Positions 12,801-25,900 are shown, counted from the first letter of the stretch. The stretch is DNA of 64,000 nt from Romanomermis culicivorax (GCA_963922205.1 CAWUHX010000144.1:248001-312000), one strand, 5' to 3'. Made by a program: numbers and translations. The notes: generated by a model from the sequence alone, not told the origin.

Positions 12801-15040
12801 TTCCCAAGATTTGCTGTATGAGTAGAAAACAAATCGTCAGTGCTGATTTAGATTAGTGATTTGTTCATGAGGTTCTTTTCATATGTTGCACGTCTTCAAG
12901 CCTTGAAGTCATGTCCCTAAATGTATATGACAAACGTGAAATGACTTGCAAATACAGGTATCAAACTGCTATTCACACAGCGGGCTTTATGATTTTTCTT
13001 TTTCAAGTGAATGACATAGACTTTGTGAGGTTTGATTAGGTGGGGGGCTTGTATCATCCTTTTGGATCAGTGACTTGAATCAGCTTGGTGAAAATTGATT
13101 GGGGGAGGGGTGCTTGTATCATCGTTTTAGATCAGTGACTCAACGGAATTGAACAAAATTTGTCAAGTAGATAAAAATGAAGTTAAAATCATAAATCACT
13201 ATTTTTCTACAACATGTCTGAAACGTTGTGGCCTTTTTAATGTATTTTCCGGTATTGATATAATGAACCTACTCCATAAAAACACAAAAATGCAAAAACA
13301 AATTTTCGCTTTCTTTGGATCTGTGTAGTTTCTCAAGGGGTATTCAAATCGCGATGCTGCTTTCACAGCTACTGTAGGAATGTATGAATGAGAGAATAAA
13401 AAGATAAAATTCTGCGGCATGGTAGGTGAAGGTGCTCGTGAGTGTCTCTAAGCAGGATTTTTCTTCATTTTTGCTGATAATTTTTGACTGTTTAAACTTT
13501 CTTGCAGAGTGTAAACTTCATTAGAGGAAAACCGTCCAATTGCAAGCCGCCTCAAAATAAGTGGATTTATTTTCAATTCTTTTTCCTTTAATGTTAATTT
13601 CATTAGTTGTTTTTACTTTTCCTGTTTTCCTTTCATTACTTTTGTTTTCTCTTCTTTCCTTTTTGTTTGTTTTCTCTTTCTTTCCTCAGTGTAGAGAGGT
13701 ATGATATTTGTTTGATGATGAAACGTTAATTGTTGAGATTCCATGATAGAATAAAAAAAAGATAGGATTAAAATGTGGCCTGATGAAGCGCAAAATTTAA
13801 TAAACAGCGCACCAACTGGACCAAAAAAAATAAACGGCGCCTTTATTGGAATAATTACGGTAAGCTGCGCCAAAGTGCTTTACAGTTGAAGGCGCCCTGT
13901 TTCAGGCAACGTGATGTTAACCTGACGAAAACAGAGCAAATGATAGTTAACTGCAGTTTCATTCGAATAAAGCAATGAGTATCTGATACCTCTTGCCGTT
14001 TTTCTTTAAATAGTTTTCAAACAATCACTCAATTTCTGAAATGTAATGAAAATTTTTCGAAGTTTTTGATTTTCGATTTGAAGCATTTTGTTTTGAAACC
14101 ATGAAATGTAGATCAATAAAATTTAATCAGGACTTCCAGCCACATTTTTTCCTACAATTTATTGGGTAAAGACGCATCCTGTGTTCGCAGAACTTTTTTG
14201 ATTGGACATCTATCCCGTTTCAATAACACATTTGAATGACAGTGCAGTGTATGCAAATCTCTACGCTGCCAAAACGTTGCGCGGCTGTGAGACGTTACTT
14301 CCACAGCTATTGTAGGAATGTATTAACTAAAGGATTTAAAAAAATGAAATTCCTCGGCATCATAGTTGAAGCTGTTCCAGAGTGGAATTTTCTTTTTTTT
14401 GCTTCTCATTTGCAACAGTTTAAACTTTTTTGCAACGTGTAAAATGTTCGTTTTTGATGTATCACAAGGGGTAAACAAGGGCCACCTGGAAAATGCTGTG
14501 ACTTCTGAGTGATTTCCATGAGTATGGCTTCTTCAGAGCTGTGCAGCTCCTCAAACGGTATACAAATTTCGATGAAAATTTTACCAATACACTAAGAATG
14601 CATGACATATAAAATAAGAAAAGAAAATTCTGCAGCAACCGATGGGAAGGTGCTCCGGAGTGCCCATGGACACTATTTTCTAATTTTGACGGCTCTTTTT
14701 TGACACTTTAAACTCTATTAAGACATGTAAAGTGCAATAATTTATAGTAAATATTACACCAAAAGATAGCATATTTTCTCTTGTGTAAAATGAGTATTCA
14801 TTTATTGAATAAGATCACTTACATCCGGAAATATCGCTTGACTGGCAAGACCACTGAAAACTGCCAAAAAATCAATTTTCAAACTTTGGAATACTGTAGC
14901 CGCGTGAATTTTCGTTTCCAAGCAGAACTAATGAATAGCATGGAACTCAGCGCACAAAACTACCCAAAATACCTCATTTTTAGATATGAATAATTTTCAA
15001 TATATCATAGGGAAGGCAGAACTTCTCGGAAATCGTGTCT
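9896..15040. mobile_element. Long-inverted-arm element alpha, copy 1
   Basis: Begins AGACACGATTTCTGAGAGG and ends with the inverse, ...GAAATCGTGTCT. It is flanked by a direct TTA (9893-9895 and 15041-15043), a credible 3-bp target duplication. The left arm runs to about 10990 and the right arm from about 12990. The same words recur inverted, for example TGATACAAGCCC near 10925 and GGGCTTGTATCATC near 13047. The right arm contains further repeat material between 13520 and 14450, including a pyrimidine-rich run at 13557-13690 and a second inverted set of arm sequence at 13905-15040. The interior carries another inverted-repeat element. No protein-coding sequence was recognised. Confidence 0.7.
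11110..12050. mobile_element. Inverted-repeat element nested inside alpha, copy 1
   Basis: Left arm (about 11115-11400) and right arm (about 11770-12040) are imperfect inverted repeats of roughly 250 bp. Matching words include TCTAGATATTTTGTAG near 11317 against CTACAAAATATCTAGA near 11818, and CAAAGATGTAG near 11178 against CTACATCTTTG near 11966. There is no ORF. It is probably a MITE; its exact ends and target duplication could not be fixed. Confidence 0.6.
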
Positions 15041-15043
15041 TTA

Positions 15044-15837
15044 GCGTGCGATTATGTTTCAGGATTGCTCAGAAACAAAAACTGCACAAGTTGACGGACT
15101 TTATTGAGATTTGCTCCGGACCGTAACTTGATCATGTATATGAGAATTGAAATTCCTAATCAAGGTATCCAATATATGCCAGAATATTATAACTTATTTT
15201 GGGTATACTGTAGTATAATACGCCTTAGCAAAATAGCTATACAGCTTCAGCTGTAGGTGAAAGGGAAACCAACTTTGTGTTCATATGATACAGTATAGTT
15301 GCTTTCCTGCTCTCCCTAATTTTCTTCCGTTGTGTTTTTATTCATACTTCACCATACTTCAGTACGTTTCACTTGCACCCACCCACCTTCTTTCTTACTG
15401 TAAAGCCAAACCTTCGCAAGTTGTTTCGTCCTTTTTCAAATTTTCACACAAGCTTGGAGTGGTCACTGCAGATTTAGTTTGCACCACATTGTTATACGCT
15501 CATCCAATTGATTGTCAAATTATTCCTCTTAGTTGATGTGTTGCACACAAAATCATAATTCGAGAATCTGACTCCGTACCTAAAGAAATCACTTGCGATA
15601 TATTCAGTCGATAGGATTCTTTTTTGTTCAGACTAATTTGCAGCTCTTTATTGCCCATCTTTTCAATATTTTTACATCTCGAACCTGTCTACCCTGCTCA
15701 CAAGGGCAAGCCACATTGAAAGGGACTTACTTTCCTTGTTTTGAACTTCTGCGATTTCGCCAAAGGCCAAGTCTATTCTTACAATCGAACTATGTTATTA
15801 TCAAGATTTTCAATTCGACTCTTAGGAATCTATTTTA
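15044..15837. other. Stretch with no recognised feature
   Basis: Between alpha and the CTTGAAAA repeat. Two open frames on the + strand (15285-15536 and 15593-15871) lack motifs and splice partners, and I do not call them genes. The same holds for 34371-35164. Confidence 0.4.
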
Positions 15838-15976
15838 CTGTAATTTACGGAATACGAGAAGAGCCACTTGAAAAAATTTGCTACCACTTGAAAAAAAATC
15901 GTTACATTCGGACATGATGCACAACATTTTCTCAAGATGGATCGCAAAAAAATCAAGATGTAAGAGTTTTTCGATG

Positions 15977-16001
15977 AGTACTCTGCGTTGATACCACTGC
16001 T
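15977..16001 (-). other. SMART/PCR amplification adapter left in the assembly
   Basis: The 25 bases before the gap are the reverse complement of the template-switch/PCR primer beginning AAGCAGTGGTATCAACGCAG and ending AGTACT; only the outermost base is missing. Copy 2 diverges from copy 1 exactly where the adapter begins (15976/35303). From memory the same oligo is used in SMART cDNA kits and in PacBio low-input genomic DNA amplification. The sequence is artificial and not part of the organism. Confidence 0.96.
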
Positions 16002-16101
16002 NNNNNNNNNNNNNNNNNNNNNNNNNNNNNNNNNNNNNNNNNNNNNNNNNNNNNNNNNNNNNNNNNNNNNNNNNNNNNNNNNNNNNNNNNNNNNNNNNNN
16101 N
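16002..16101. other. Scaffold gap of 100 Ns
   Basis: Exactly 100 Ns, the conventional length for a gap of unknown size. It joins the adapter-terminated end of one contig to the start of the next at 16102. Confidence 0.99.
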
Positions 16102-16199
16102 TATGTGAGCATGTAATTCCCAAAACAGACAAAAAAATAATATTTGTCAGAAAAGCCGTTATACAATATGTTTATGGCGCGAAGGGCCGAGAGAATTGA

Positions 16200-16395
16200 A
16201 ATTTTTTACCGTCTTTCATTCAAAAATGACAATTTTTAATCAAAAAATTAGCATTTTAAATTTCTTTCTGACCAAAGCTGGGAGTCATAGTTAGCCATAT
16301 GGCTGGCGTACCTTGTGGAGGATTAATATATGGCCGATGATTTCTGCGGCGGTTCCTAAGGCACTACCCCATAATTATATGCATGGACGCGAGAC
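16200..16395 (-). mobile_element. Diverged fragment of the CATACATGTAA element family
   Basis: Read on the - strand this shares the order GTAGTGCC, CAGAAATCATCGGCCATAT and AGCCATATGGCTAAC with the elements at 46330, 52969 and 55522. It is the oldest-looking copy. No target duplication is visible. Confidence 0.55.
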
Positions 16396-17532
16396 GCCTT
16401 CCAGAATGAGGCGAAAACTTTTGACGTTATAATGCAAACCAGAATTAACTTTGGCTCAGTGATAATGATGCAAATCTTACCATAAAAATATTTTTAAAAA
16501 CTGAACCCCACTTCCACATTAGAAGTGAAGTAGATACTGATAGAGAGGAATTGACCCTCTGACATTTGATCAGAATATGTCGATTTATTTCACAGCTTTA
16601 TCCATCGACCTGAAAGTTTAAAAACATAAGTCTGCTTGAAAAACAGATATATACTCGTACGAACACACGAATAATCTTTTGTTCAATAAGATCTTAGAAA
16701 CTGTATTTCTTGAGTTGTTTCGGTAACATTTCATGGTTCAAAAAATTCCGGTTCTAGGATACGATTTCTGAGAGGTTCTACTTTCCCCATGATAAGTTGA
16801 AAATTAATCAAATCTCAAAATGGGATATTTTGGGCAATTTCGTGCGCTGACTTCTATGGTATCATTGGTTTTCTTTGACAACGAAAATTCACGCCACTAC
16901 AGTATGTTATAGTTTGAAGATTGATCTATTTTTGGCATTTGAGTGGTCTTGCAAGCCAAGAGATACTTCAGGATCGGATTGATGATGTTATTTGAGGAAT
17001 GAATATTCATTTTATAAAGGAAAGAATGGATCTCTTCTCATGTCATATTTACAGTAAATAATTGCATATTACACTTTTTCACAGGGTTTAAAGTGTCAAA
17101 AATGAGCCGTCAAAATTAGGAAAATTTTGTTTATGGGCACTCCGAGCACAGTTTTACTTTTTTATTTTATAGCTCATGCATTTTTACTGCATTGGTTAAA
17201 TTTTCATCAAAATTTTGGTACCATTTTGGGAGCTGCACAGCTTTGAAGTAGGCATACTTATGAAAATTTCTCAAAGCCATTGAATTTTCGAGGTGGCAAT
17301 TGTCTATCTATTGTGATAAATTTATTATCTATACTATAGAATTATCAAATAACTAATAGGTTTCATGTACTAATTGTTCCACAAAAAAACATCTTACACT
17401 CTGCAAGAAAGTTAAAACAGTCGAAAATGAGAAGCAAAAAATAGAAAATTCCTGTTTAGGGGCACTCCCGAGCACCCTCACCTATGATTCCATGAAATAA
17501 TCAAACCTCGCAAAAGCATATATCATTCACCT

Positions 17533-18428
17533 TGTAACGCCCGATTTTCACTATACTTTTATTTGCTTCAAATCACTCGATTCCTAATGTCCTAGAGACA
17601 ATACACAATAAACAATATGGTTGGCTACGGTACGATAAAACGACAATTGAACGAAAAAACAATATCGCCAACTGCTTGAATAGGCGTCAACCCTACACGT
17701 TTGATTTAACACGAATCTCTAACTAGCTCTCACACGCGGATTTAAAAACGGAATACAAAAACAAATAACTATTTCACGCTTCCTTCGCCTTTTATACTGC
17801 TTCCTGTTGGCCACACCCTTGATCCATAGGGGGTCTGCATCCGAAATCTTCTTCCAACCAATCATCGCTTCTTGCTTCTTATGCTTCCATGTACTGTATG
17901 CTTACCTAACCACGCCTTTTATGCTTCCTGACTATAGTATGCTTTACCACACCTTTCTGTGTTATGCTTAGCTTCTCTGTCTATGTGCTTCGAACTTATG
18001 GTTGGCTTAGCCACGCCAACGTGCTTTCTTATTAATTACGCATGTATATGCTTCTGTAATGGACCGCGGCTACTGTTCAACTTGAGACTGGTGTCCGGGT
18101 TGGGGTTTCTACGTTTTATTATGCGACAGGTGTCTTTACGATTTTTGGGGGATTACTGTACCTATGGGAATGTGTATCTTCATGTGAGTTATGAGGGCCA
18201 AGTGCCGATGTGCAAATTAATTATGTAACATCTTTAATTGGGTCAATAATGGCTTCTGGGTGCAAGACGTTCGAAACAGAACACTTCAAGTGAATTTACA
18301 GGAATGTCAATATAGGGAAACTCAGAAATCCTTGAGACAGTAAATCATGGAATAAATTTATATACAGTAGTCGAATACATGTATCGTACATTGTGAATTT
18401 ACACTGATGCATTAGCACCTATATTACA
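17533..18428. mobile_element. Solo LTR inserted in element beta
   Basis: An 896-bp insertion beginning TGTAACGCCCG and ending TATATTACA (TG...CA ends), flanked by a direct ACCT (17529-17532 and 18429-18432). The uninterrupted site is preserved in alpha, where CATTCACCTGAAAAAG reads straight through near 10966. A TATA-like box lies near 17790. No second LTR, primer-binding site or coding region accompanies it, so it is a fossil solo LTR from an unassigned LTR retrotransposon, younger than beta. Confidence 0.75.
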
Positions 18429-18514
18429 ACCTGAAAAAGAAAAAAGAGATAAACTTTTGCAAGGTTTGCTTAGGCGGGAGGCTTCCTTTTGGATCAGTGA
18501 CTTGAACCAGCTTA

Positions 18515-18727
18515 AGGTCCTATTCAGAAGTGAAAAATCCCTGGATTTTTGTCACCGACAATCAGTGACTGTCGCCGATCCCCTAGGATTTCATTGGGGA
18601 CAGACCGCGATCCAAGGAATCAATAGGCAATTCACCGAAAGCCCAATTCAGAAGTAAAAAAATCCTAGGATTTTGCTTGTCGCCGACAATCGTCAACAGT
18701 CGGCGACTGCACTTCTAAATTGGGCCT
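18515..18727. mobile_element. Small inverted-repeat element in the right arm of beta
   Basis: Ends AGGTCCTATTCAGAAGTG and, inverted, AGGCCCAATTTAGAAGTGCA. It interrupts arm sequence that is continuous in alpha near 13084. A second TTCAGAAGT...ATCC block inside suggests internal duplication. GC-rich CGCCGAC/GTCGGCG words give it strong fold-back potential. The GG(T/C)CC ends resemble the Harbinger element at 8984, but assignment is tentative. Confidence 0.6.
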
Positions 18728-19917
18728 TGGGGAAAATTGATTGGGCGGAGGCTTGCATCATCCTTTTAGATCAGTGACTCTACTCAACTGAACAAAATTT
18801 ATCAATTAGATGAAAATGCAGTTAAAATCATAAATCACTGTTTCGTTACAGTGTCCGAAACGTTGTCGCATTGTATTTTCCTCATTCCAGTATTCAGATA
18901 ATGAACCAACTCAATGTAAACAGAAAAATGCCAAAAAAATTTATTGATTTTGAGCAGTTTTCAGGATTTTGCTTTTTTTGAATCTGTGTAGTTCCTCAAG
19001 GAGTATCCAAATCAAGAAGCTGCTTTCACAGCTACAGTAAGAATGTATGAAACAAAGAATAAAGAGGTAAAATTTCACGGAATCATAGGTGGAGATGCTC
19101 GGGAGTGCTCCTGAAGAGGGATTTTCTGTTTTTTGCTTCTCATTTTTCGACTGTTTAAACTTTCTAGCAGAATGCAAAATGTTTGCTTGTGGAACAATCA
19201 GTACATGAAACCGTAGCCTGTTAGTTTATTTGATAATTCTATAGCACAGATATTAAGCGTATCACATGTGGTATACAAGAGTTACTTAAAAAATACAGTA
19301 ACTTCTGAGTGATTTCCATGTGTAATGCCTTCTTCAGAGTTGTGCAGCTCCCAAAACGGTACAAAATTAAAAGAATACAGTAAAAATGCAAGAGATATAA
19401 GATAAGAAAATAAAATTCTGAGGCATCCGACGGGAAGATGCTCGGGAGTGCCCATAAACAAAATTTTTGAATCTTGACACTTTAAACTCTATGAAGAAGT
19501 GTAATACGCACTTATTTACTGTAAATATGACATCAGAAGAGAGCTCGATTTTTCCTCTGTAAAATGAATATTCATTGCTCAAATAACATCAATCCGATCC
19601 TGAAATATCGCTTGGCTAGCAAGACCACTGAAAAATAGACAAATTTTCAAACGTTGGCATACTGTAGCGGCGTGAATTTTCGTAAGAAAAATTAATGATA
19701 CCATGGAATTCAGCGCACGAAACTACGCAAAAATATCTTATTTTGAGATGTTCTGAGCTTATCACAGGTCATGTAAAAAAAGGCAGAATCTGTCATAAAT
19801 CGCGCTTTAAGTACAGACCAAAATTGATTCACCCACGCTGGCGAAGGCATGACGAATATCAGCTTTAATTAACGAGGAAATCAATGTGATGTGATTACAA
19901 CATAGAACGATATGTAC

Positions 19918-22900
19918 ATTTCGATAATTCGAACGCGATCGAACTAGTATAGAAGATTTTGAGCATGATATGCGAGTGATGCATGAACTTAACATCGACT
20001 ATGTCCGACACAATTTACACGTTATATTGACAGGCGTGTAAATATAGGAGACTGGGGACACACCGTTGACGGTGGGTTTCTTCGCAGTCATCTTGAAACA
20101 TTGACTGTCAAGTGGCGTAAATTCTGATGCGCTCTTTTTTGCAACGTCGCGCACCCGCTCCGAACGCCACTTTCATTGGTCGAGCCGAATGACCAATTTT
20201 CACTGTCGCTTTGTATGGCATGGGACCGTAAGTTAGCGAAGCGTGGTACGTGGAAACGTCCCTATTGAAGTTCATGGAATTTCCTTGAAAGAAAAAGATG
20301 TAATGCAGTGACCCTAAATCAAAAATCCGATTCTATGTTTTAGATCAATATTTAGAATATTGGATCAGTGTTTGCTCATTTTCAGCGAGGCGTACATCAA
20401 ATAGACTTGGAAATCAAAAGAATTTCCCGAATATCGCATCATGAATGATTCAAATCTTGAATATTTAAGACCACAAAGTCTCTTGAAAAAATTCGTCTTT
20501 GGAAAAATTACGAAGCCGATCGAAAACGGCGAACAGAAAGTGCAATTTTTAACAGAATAACTAACTTAATTTGAGCTGTGGAAAGTACTTGTCTCACATC
20601 AAAAGATATTACCAAAATGTTTGTAAAAAATTTAGAGCAGGATCCATTCTAGTGCTATGTGTACACTTTAAAAATGTGTCCTTACCGCAATACAATGGCG
20701 TAGCTGCGTATTCAGAGCGGCTAAAATTTGAATTTTCTCGATCAAAAAGCTTAGAAGGCGTTGACGAAACGATATTTTTGCGTCTGACCATCTACGGAAT
20801 CGATTCTACATTTACTTCTGTTCGGAAAACTTTTTCTGCAGACGGGAAAGGTTATAGTACTTACGACAAAATCGCAAAAAAATTCGACTCACTGGAAAGA
20901 CGATGATGGACGGAGGTTTTCGCAACTGGCGTATTTAGGCCACAAATCGTTCGGCTTTAAAAGCCGATGTGCTCGATAAAAAAAGTTTTTTCGCTGTACA
21001 TTTAGCTTCGTTATACTCTTGTCTCCTGTACGGTGATAATGGAGATCGCGGTGGGATGACTATTTTCTGGGGTGATATCTGAAAATAGAATGCATTCAAC
21101 AATGGTGTCACTATTTGCATACATAAAACTATTACTGTAGTTCATGATCAATGTAATAATTTCACGAAAGTCTATGAAGCCCAGAAATGATCATAAGTAA
21201 AAACTTTGAAATAGGAAAAATTGCTCTAAGACTGCTCCTAAACCTCCGAAACTACCGATTACATATATTTTTCAATCGATGTGAAATAATATTTTGACAT
21301 ACAATACGTTTCTCAATCATTCAAAAATCAGTGATCTGAAAATCTTAAAAAAATATACACCATTACGATAATTTGAACTCCTTACCTGATTTGATTTTTG
21401 AATAAAGTTGGCCAGGCTCAAGGAACTACCGCCGATATTACTGCTTTTGTCGATTATTTTCGTGAAAGGAATAGGATACAGCGGCACGGAAAATGTTGGC
21501 GTATTTTGATTGTCGACCTTGGGAATAATATCGCATGTCGAACAGTTGCTCAAACGGTCACTGTTCGGTGAATTCGGGCACTGGTTTAATAGTTTTGAAA
21601 CGCGTATTGAAATATTCCCACCATCGGAGTTTTCTCGACAAACGACTCCTGATTCTGACGAACCCGAAACGCTAACTGCGTGTGGTACATTATTTTTATC
21701 CTGAAAATGTCACAGAAGAATAGATGGGGCGAAGAATAGGACGACGTTTTCTGGAAGAATGAGAAATCTTCATTTTTCAAAATCGTATAAAATCAGCAGC
21801 TTTTCCGCTACAAACCTGGCAAAAAAAACAAAATTTCGGAACGTGTATCACACGAGAAATGAACTGGATGGAACTCGGGATACTAGACTTTTCATTTCAT
21901 GAATGACTGGAAAAGTTTCCAGAACTTGAAATGAAATCAAAAATGTCAAAGACATGTTTGTATTTTATAATCGCTGAGAAACTTAATCACAAATATTATA
22001 TCCGCAATGCTACCGGCCGACTTCAATGACATTCTCGACCTTTCGACTTAATCAATATTTTTCATGTCACGTGAAAAATCGTTCACAAAGAACCTAATAA
22101 AAGTTCAGAAAAGTGTTGCTGATGCATGGAATAGATTGCGGAATATAAAAATCAGATTTAAGCGTTACATCTCCATTACTCACATCAAGAGGTCGATTAT
22201 CACTAAATTCGAATACGTGACTATATTTTTCTATCGGCGTTGAATCTGGTGTGATTTCTTTAGATATTCCACTATCGTTCATGTTGTTGTCGATAAGATC
22301 CTCATTGTCCATATCTGAAATGATGATCGAAATAAATGTAGGCTAAAGCAAGAATGAACTTTATTCCGAGTCTATAAACTATTATTGAGAAAATGGTTGC
22401 ATTGATAAAAGACAGACTCACTCATGAAATCTAAAATTATCAAAGATGTTATGAATACTACAATTATTTCGAACTTCATTGCTTTCATATTGCACAAAGA
22501 TTTATAAAACGCATCTGTCTTCTTGGAATTACTTTCGATCTGGATCAAGTTACTTTCTTGAATAATGTTCTCACTTGAAAAAAGTTTGCTTTTTAAAGTC
22601 GGGTCAGTTGGCGCTAGTTGCGATTGGTCATTGTCGTCTCCATCAGCCAACGATAACTCCAATCCCAACTGGTTTTTCAAATTCACTCGACGTTGCTTCA
22701 ACATATTAAAACGATGTATCAGCTCACATTCGTACGATTCGTTTTCAAGACGGAGTCTTTCTTCGTTTATTGTCCCAGGCGGTGAAACGACCGAATTTTT
22801 GATTGAAGAGTGGTTTTTATAATTGGTAAAAACGAGGTCGTATTTCGATTCGGGGTCGTAACTCGATTCTACGTGATTTTCAGAACTATTAATAACAGAT

Positions 22901-25900
22901 AATCAGTGATTAAAAATAAGAATACATAAATATGACGCCGATCGATTCATTTAATAAATTTTGAAGCACTTGTCAGGTTGTCGATCTGATAATAATTCAG
23001 ACTTCCACTCACGAATTTTTTAAAAACATCAATTTCAAACGAAGTTTCTTAGTGATCCTGTGGATCATGCTTCAGAATCGTCAGGATGTGAGAAAAGAGG
23101 CTTTTGACAACTTTTGGAACTTTTGCTGCTTGGCCGGTACCGGCAGAACACTTGGCACATTCTAAAAAATGAATGACTATCATTAACAAGCACCTTCCAT
23201 GTGAAATCATTTTGTCTTCGTGGCAGAGTTCTTCAGACATATGTAGCAGTCCAACTAAAAATAGGTGCAATTTCTCCCGCTCACATTTATCAAGAAGGGT
23301 TACCAGTAACATCAACAAATTGCTCCGCCCATGTCTGGAATTGTGTAAATACATTGCTCGATATGTGAACATTTGCTCCTGCGTACTGTTATCAGAGCGG
23401 TGCTAATAAAATTGGGCCTGTGCTAATGAAAATTTTAGTCGCGCTAAGGAAAAGTAATGCAAATTAAGAAAAGCAAGCAACTGCGCTAATGGGCATGCCG
23501 CTAAAAAAGCAGTGCCTGAAAGGTAATCATCAACAGAACTGAATCAATGATGAACACTCCAATTGTGGATTGTGCGAGTTAGAACGTGGACTTGGCAAAC
23601 TGACTGAGATCACTTCTGCTTTCATCTAGTTATAAGTAGCCGACAGTACTGCGGAGTTGAGAAAAATGCCTGCGCTGAGGTAGAAAATAATTTTTTGGAG
23701 ATGAAGTAAATTTTGATCCTGAAAATACTGTACCATCAAAAAGAACCTTTGAAAGCTAAGAGAACATTCAGTAAAAAACGTGAATGCAACTTGTGCTGTG
23801 TCGTGTGAGCACTTTATTTCCTACACTGATCTTGAGAAGATCTTACCCAACATCTCTGTATTCCGTACTGTCACTACTATTCTCCACCTCTACATTAGAC
23901 ATTTCGTCGCCGGATGTAGCCGAGTACTGGTCGATTTCGCAAGAATTTTTTCTTGGATACATGTAATACTAAAAGCCAGCCAACAATGTGTTTAAAATTT
24001 AGAAATTAACAAACGCGATTACTTTGTAAAAAATCCGATTCAAAGGTTCTCGCCAATAATCGAATTGTTCGTCGTTTGTGAAATAAAGTCGAAAGTTTTT
24101 CTTAAAAAAAGCAGGAAACGTCATTCTGCTAACACGCGCGTGTGCATAAACAGGAAATTGATGAAAATTTGGCCAGAGACAGAAACTAGCGAATAATCCA
24201 CTTTTGGCTGCATAATTGTTTGATTTTTCGGCACTTGTGCATTTTGACCTCTGAATTTTTTCCGTGTTTTTCAACGTGTTAATGTATATATCACGTGCGT
24301 ACGCAGCGAAGTATAGGATAGTGTAAACTGATGTTAGTGTAAAGATGACGATCTGTCACAAAGTCACGTGAACTACAGCGTATTGGGTGTCATTGCCTAC
24401 TTAAGACACGATTTCTGAGAAGTTCTACCTTCCCTATGATAAGCTGAGAAATAATCATATCTCAAAATGAGATATGTTGGGTAGTTTCGTGCGCTGAGTT
24501 TCATGGTATCATTCGTTTTGCTTGAAAACGAAAATCCACACTGCTACAGTATACTAAAGTTTGAAAATTGATCTATTTTTGGCATTTTTCAGTGGTCTTG
24601 CTAGCCAAGCGATATTTCAGAGTCGGATTGATCTCATTCGATAAATGAATATTCGTTTTACACAAGAGAGAATAAGCTATCTTTTGATGTAATATTTACT
24701 GTAAATAATTGCACATTACACTTTTAAAAGAGTTTAAAGTGTTAAAAAGAAGCCGTCAAATTTAGAAAAATTTTGTTTATGGACACTCCCGAGCACCTTC
24801 CCGTCGGATGCCGCAAAATTTTATTTTCTCATTTTATAGCTAATGCATTCTTACTGTACTGCTAAAATTTTCATCAAAATTTTTGCATTGTTTGGAGAGC
24901 TGCACAGCTCTGAAGGAGGCATACTCATGGAAATCACTCATTAGTCACTGCATTTTCCATGTGGCCCTTGTCTACCATATGTAATAGTCTATTATCTGCA
25001 CTATAGAAATATCAAATAACCAACAGACTATAGTTTGATGTACTAATTGTTTCACAAACGAACATTTTACACTATGCAAAAAAGTTTGAACTGTCGAAAA
25101 TGAGAAGAAGAAAAAAGAAAAATTCTGTTTATGGGCACTCCGGAGCACCTTCAACCATGATGATGAGGAATTTTGTCTTTTTATTCCTTAGTTTATATAT
25201 TCCTACAGTAGCTGCGAAAGTAACATTTCATCATCGCGCACCGTTTTGGTAGCTGTAGAAATTTGGATACACTGCACTATCATTCCAATTTTTTTCGAAT
25301 TTGGATAAATGCCCAATCAATAAAGTTCTGGGAACACAAGATGCGTCTTCACCCAACACACTATAAGAAAAAAAATGTGGCTTGAAGTCCTGGTAAATTT
25401 TCATTGACCTAGGTTTGATGGTTTCTAAACGAAGTGCTTCAAATGAAAAATCGAATACTTCGAAAATTTTCATTAAATTTCAGAAATTGAGTGATTGTTT
25501 GAAATCCATTTACAGAAAAAACTGCAAGAGGTTTTCGGATACTCTTTGCTTTGTTGGAAAGGCACTGCAATCTGCCATCATTTGCTCTGTTTTCGTCACG
25601 CTAACATCACGTGGTGTTGAATAGGGTGCCTTCAACTGTAGAGCACTTTCACACAGCTTATAACATAGGCCGGAGTCAGACAGCAGAGATTTATTTTGCA
25701 ACATTAAGCCTGCAGCTTCGATTTTTTTCCGGTCAAATTACTGAAAAGAGAAAATTCATTTTTTTGCACTCCACCAGGAGAAATTTTTTGGAGGCAAAGA
25801 TTAAACATTAACACAGATGATATTTTCCAGGACACATGGAATATTTTAAATAAGTTGATAGTGGGAAACAAATACAATTTCAATTAAAAATTTTACACAA

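Larger units (their letters stand above)
1..15976 (+). repeat. Copy 1 of a long direct duplication
   Basis: This stretch is repeated at 19321-35303. The offset is 19320 at the left end and rises by seven single-base insertions to 19327 from about position 1640 onward, after which it stays constant to the end. The only substitution I saw is G at 1800 versus A at 21127. Copy 1 ends abruptly at 15976, where copy 2 continues into unrelated sequence and copy 1 runs into adapter and Ns. The left edge is the window edge, so the duplication may extend further left. Near-identity plus the adapter argues for one locus assembled twice. Confidence 0.95.
16758..19806. mobile_element. Long-inverted-arm element beta
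   Basis: The left arm starts GGATACGATTTCTGAGAGG and the right arm ends with its inverse near 19806. Flanks are CTA and TTA. It has the same arm words and order as alpha. Two later insertions sit inside it: a solo LTR at 17533-18428 and a small element at 18515-18727. Its right end (19321-19806) is the part that recurs at 1-484, so beta spans the left edge of the duplication as seen in this window. Confidence 0.65.

Noticed and set aside
9896-15040. Polinton/Maverick or other large virus-like element
   Set aside because: No capsid, polymerase-B, integrase or ATPase motif and no 6-bp duplication; the arms are repeats only.
5077-19806. CRISPR-like or satellite array
   Set aside because: The recurring words form inverted arms of dispersed elements, not regularly spaced direct repeats.
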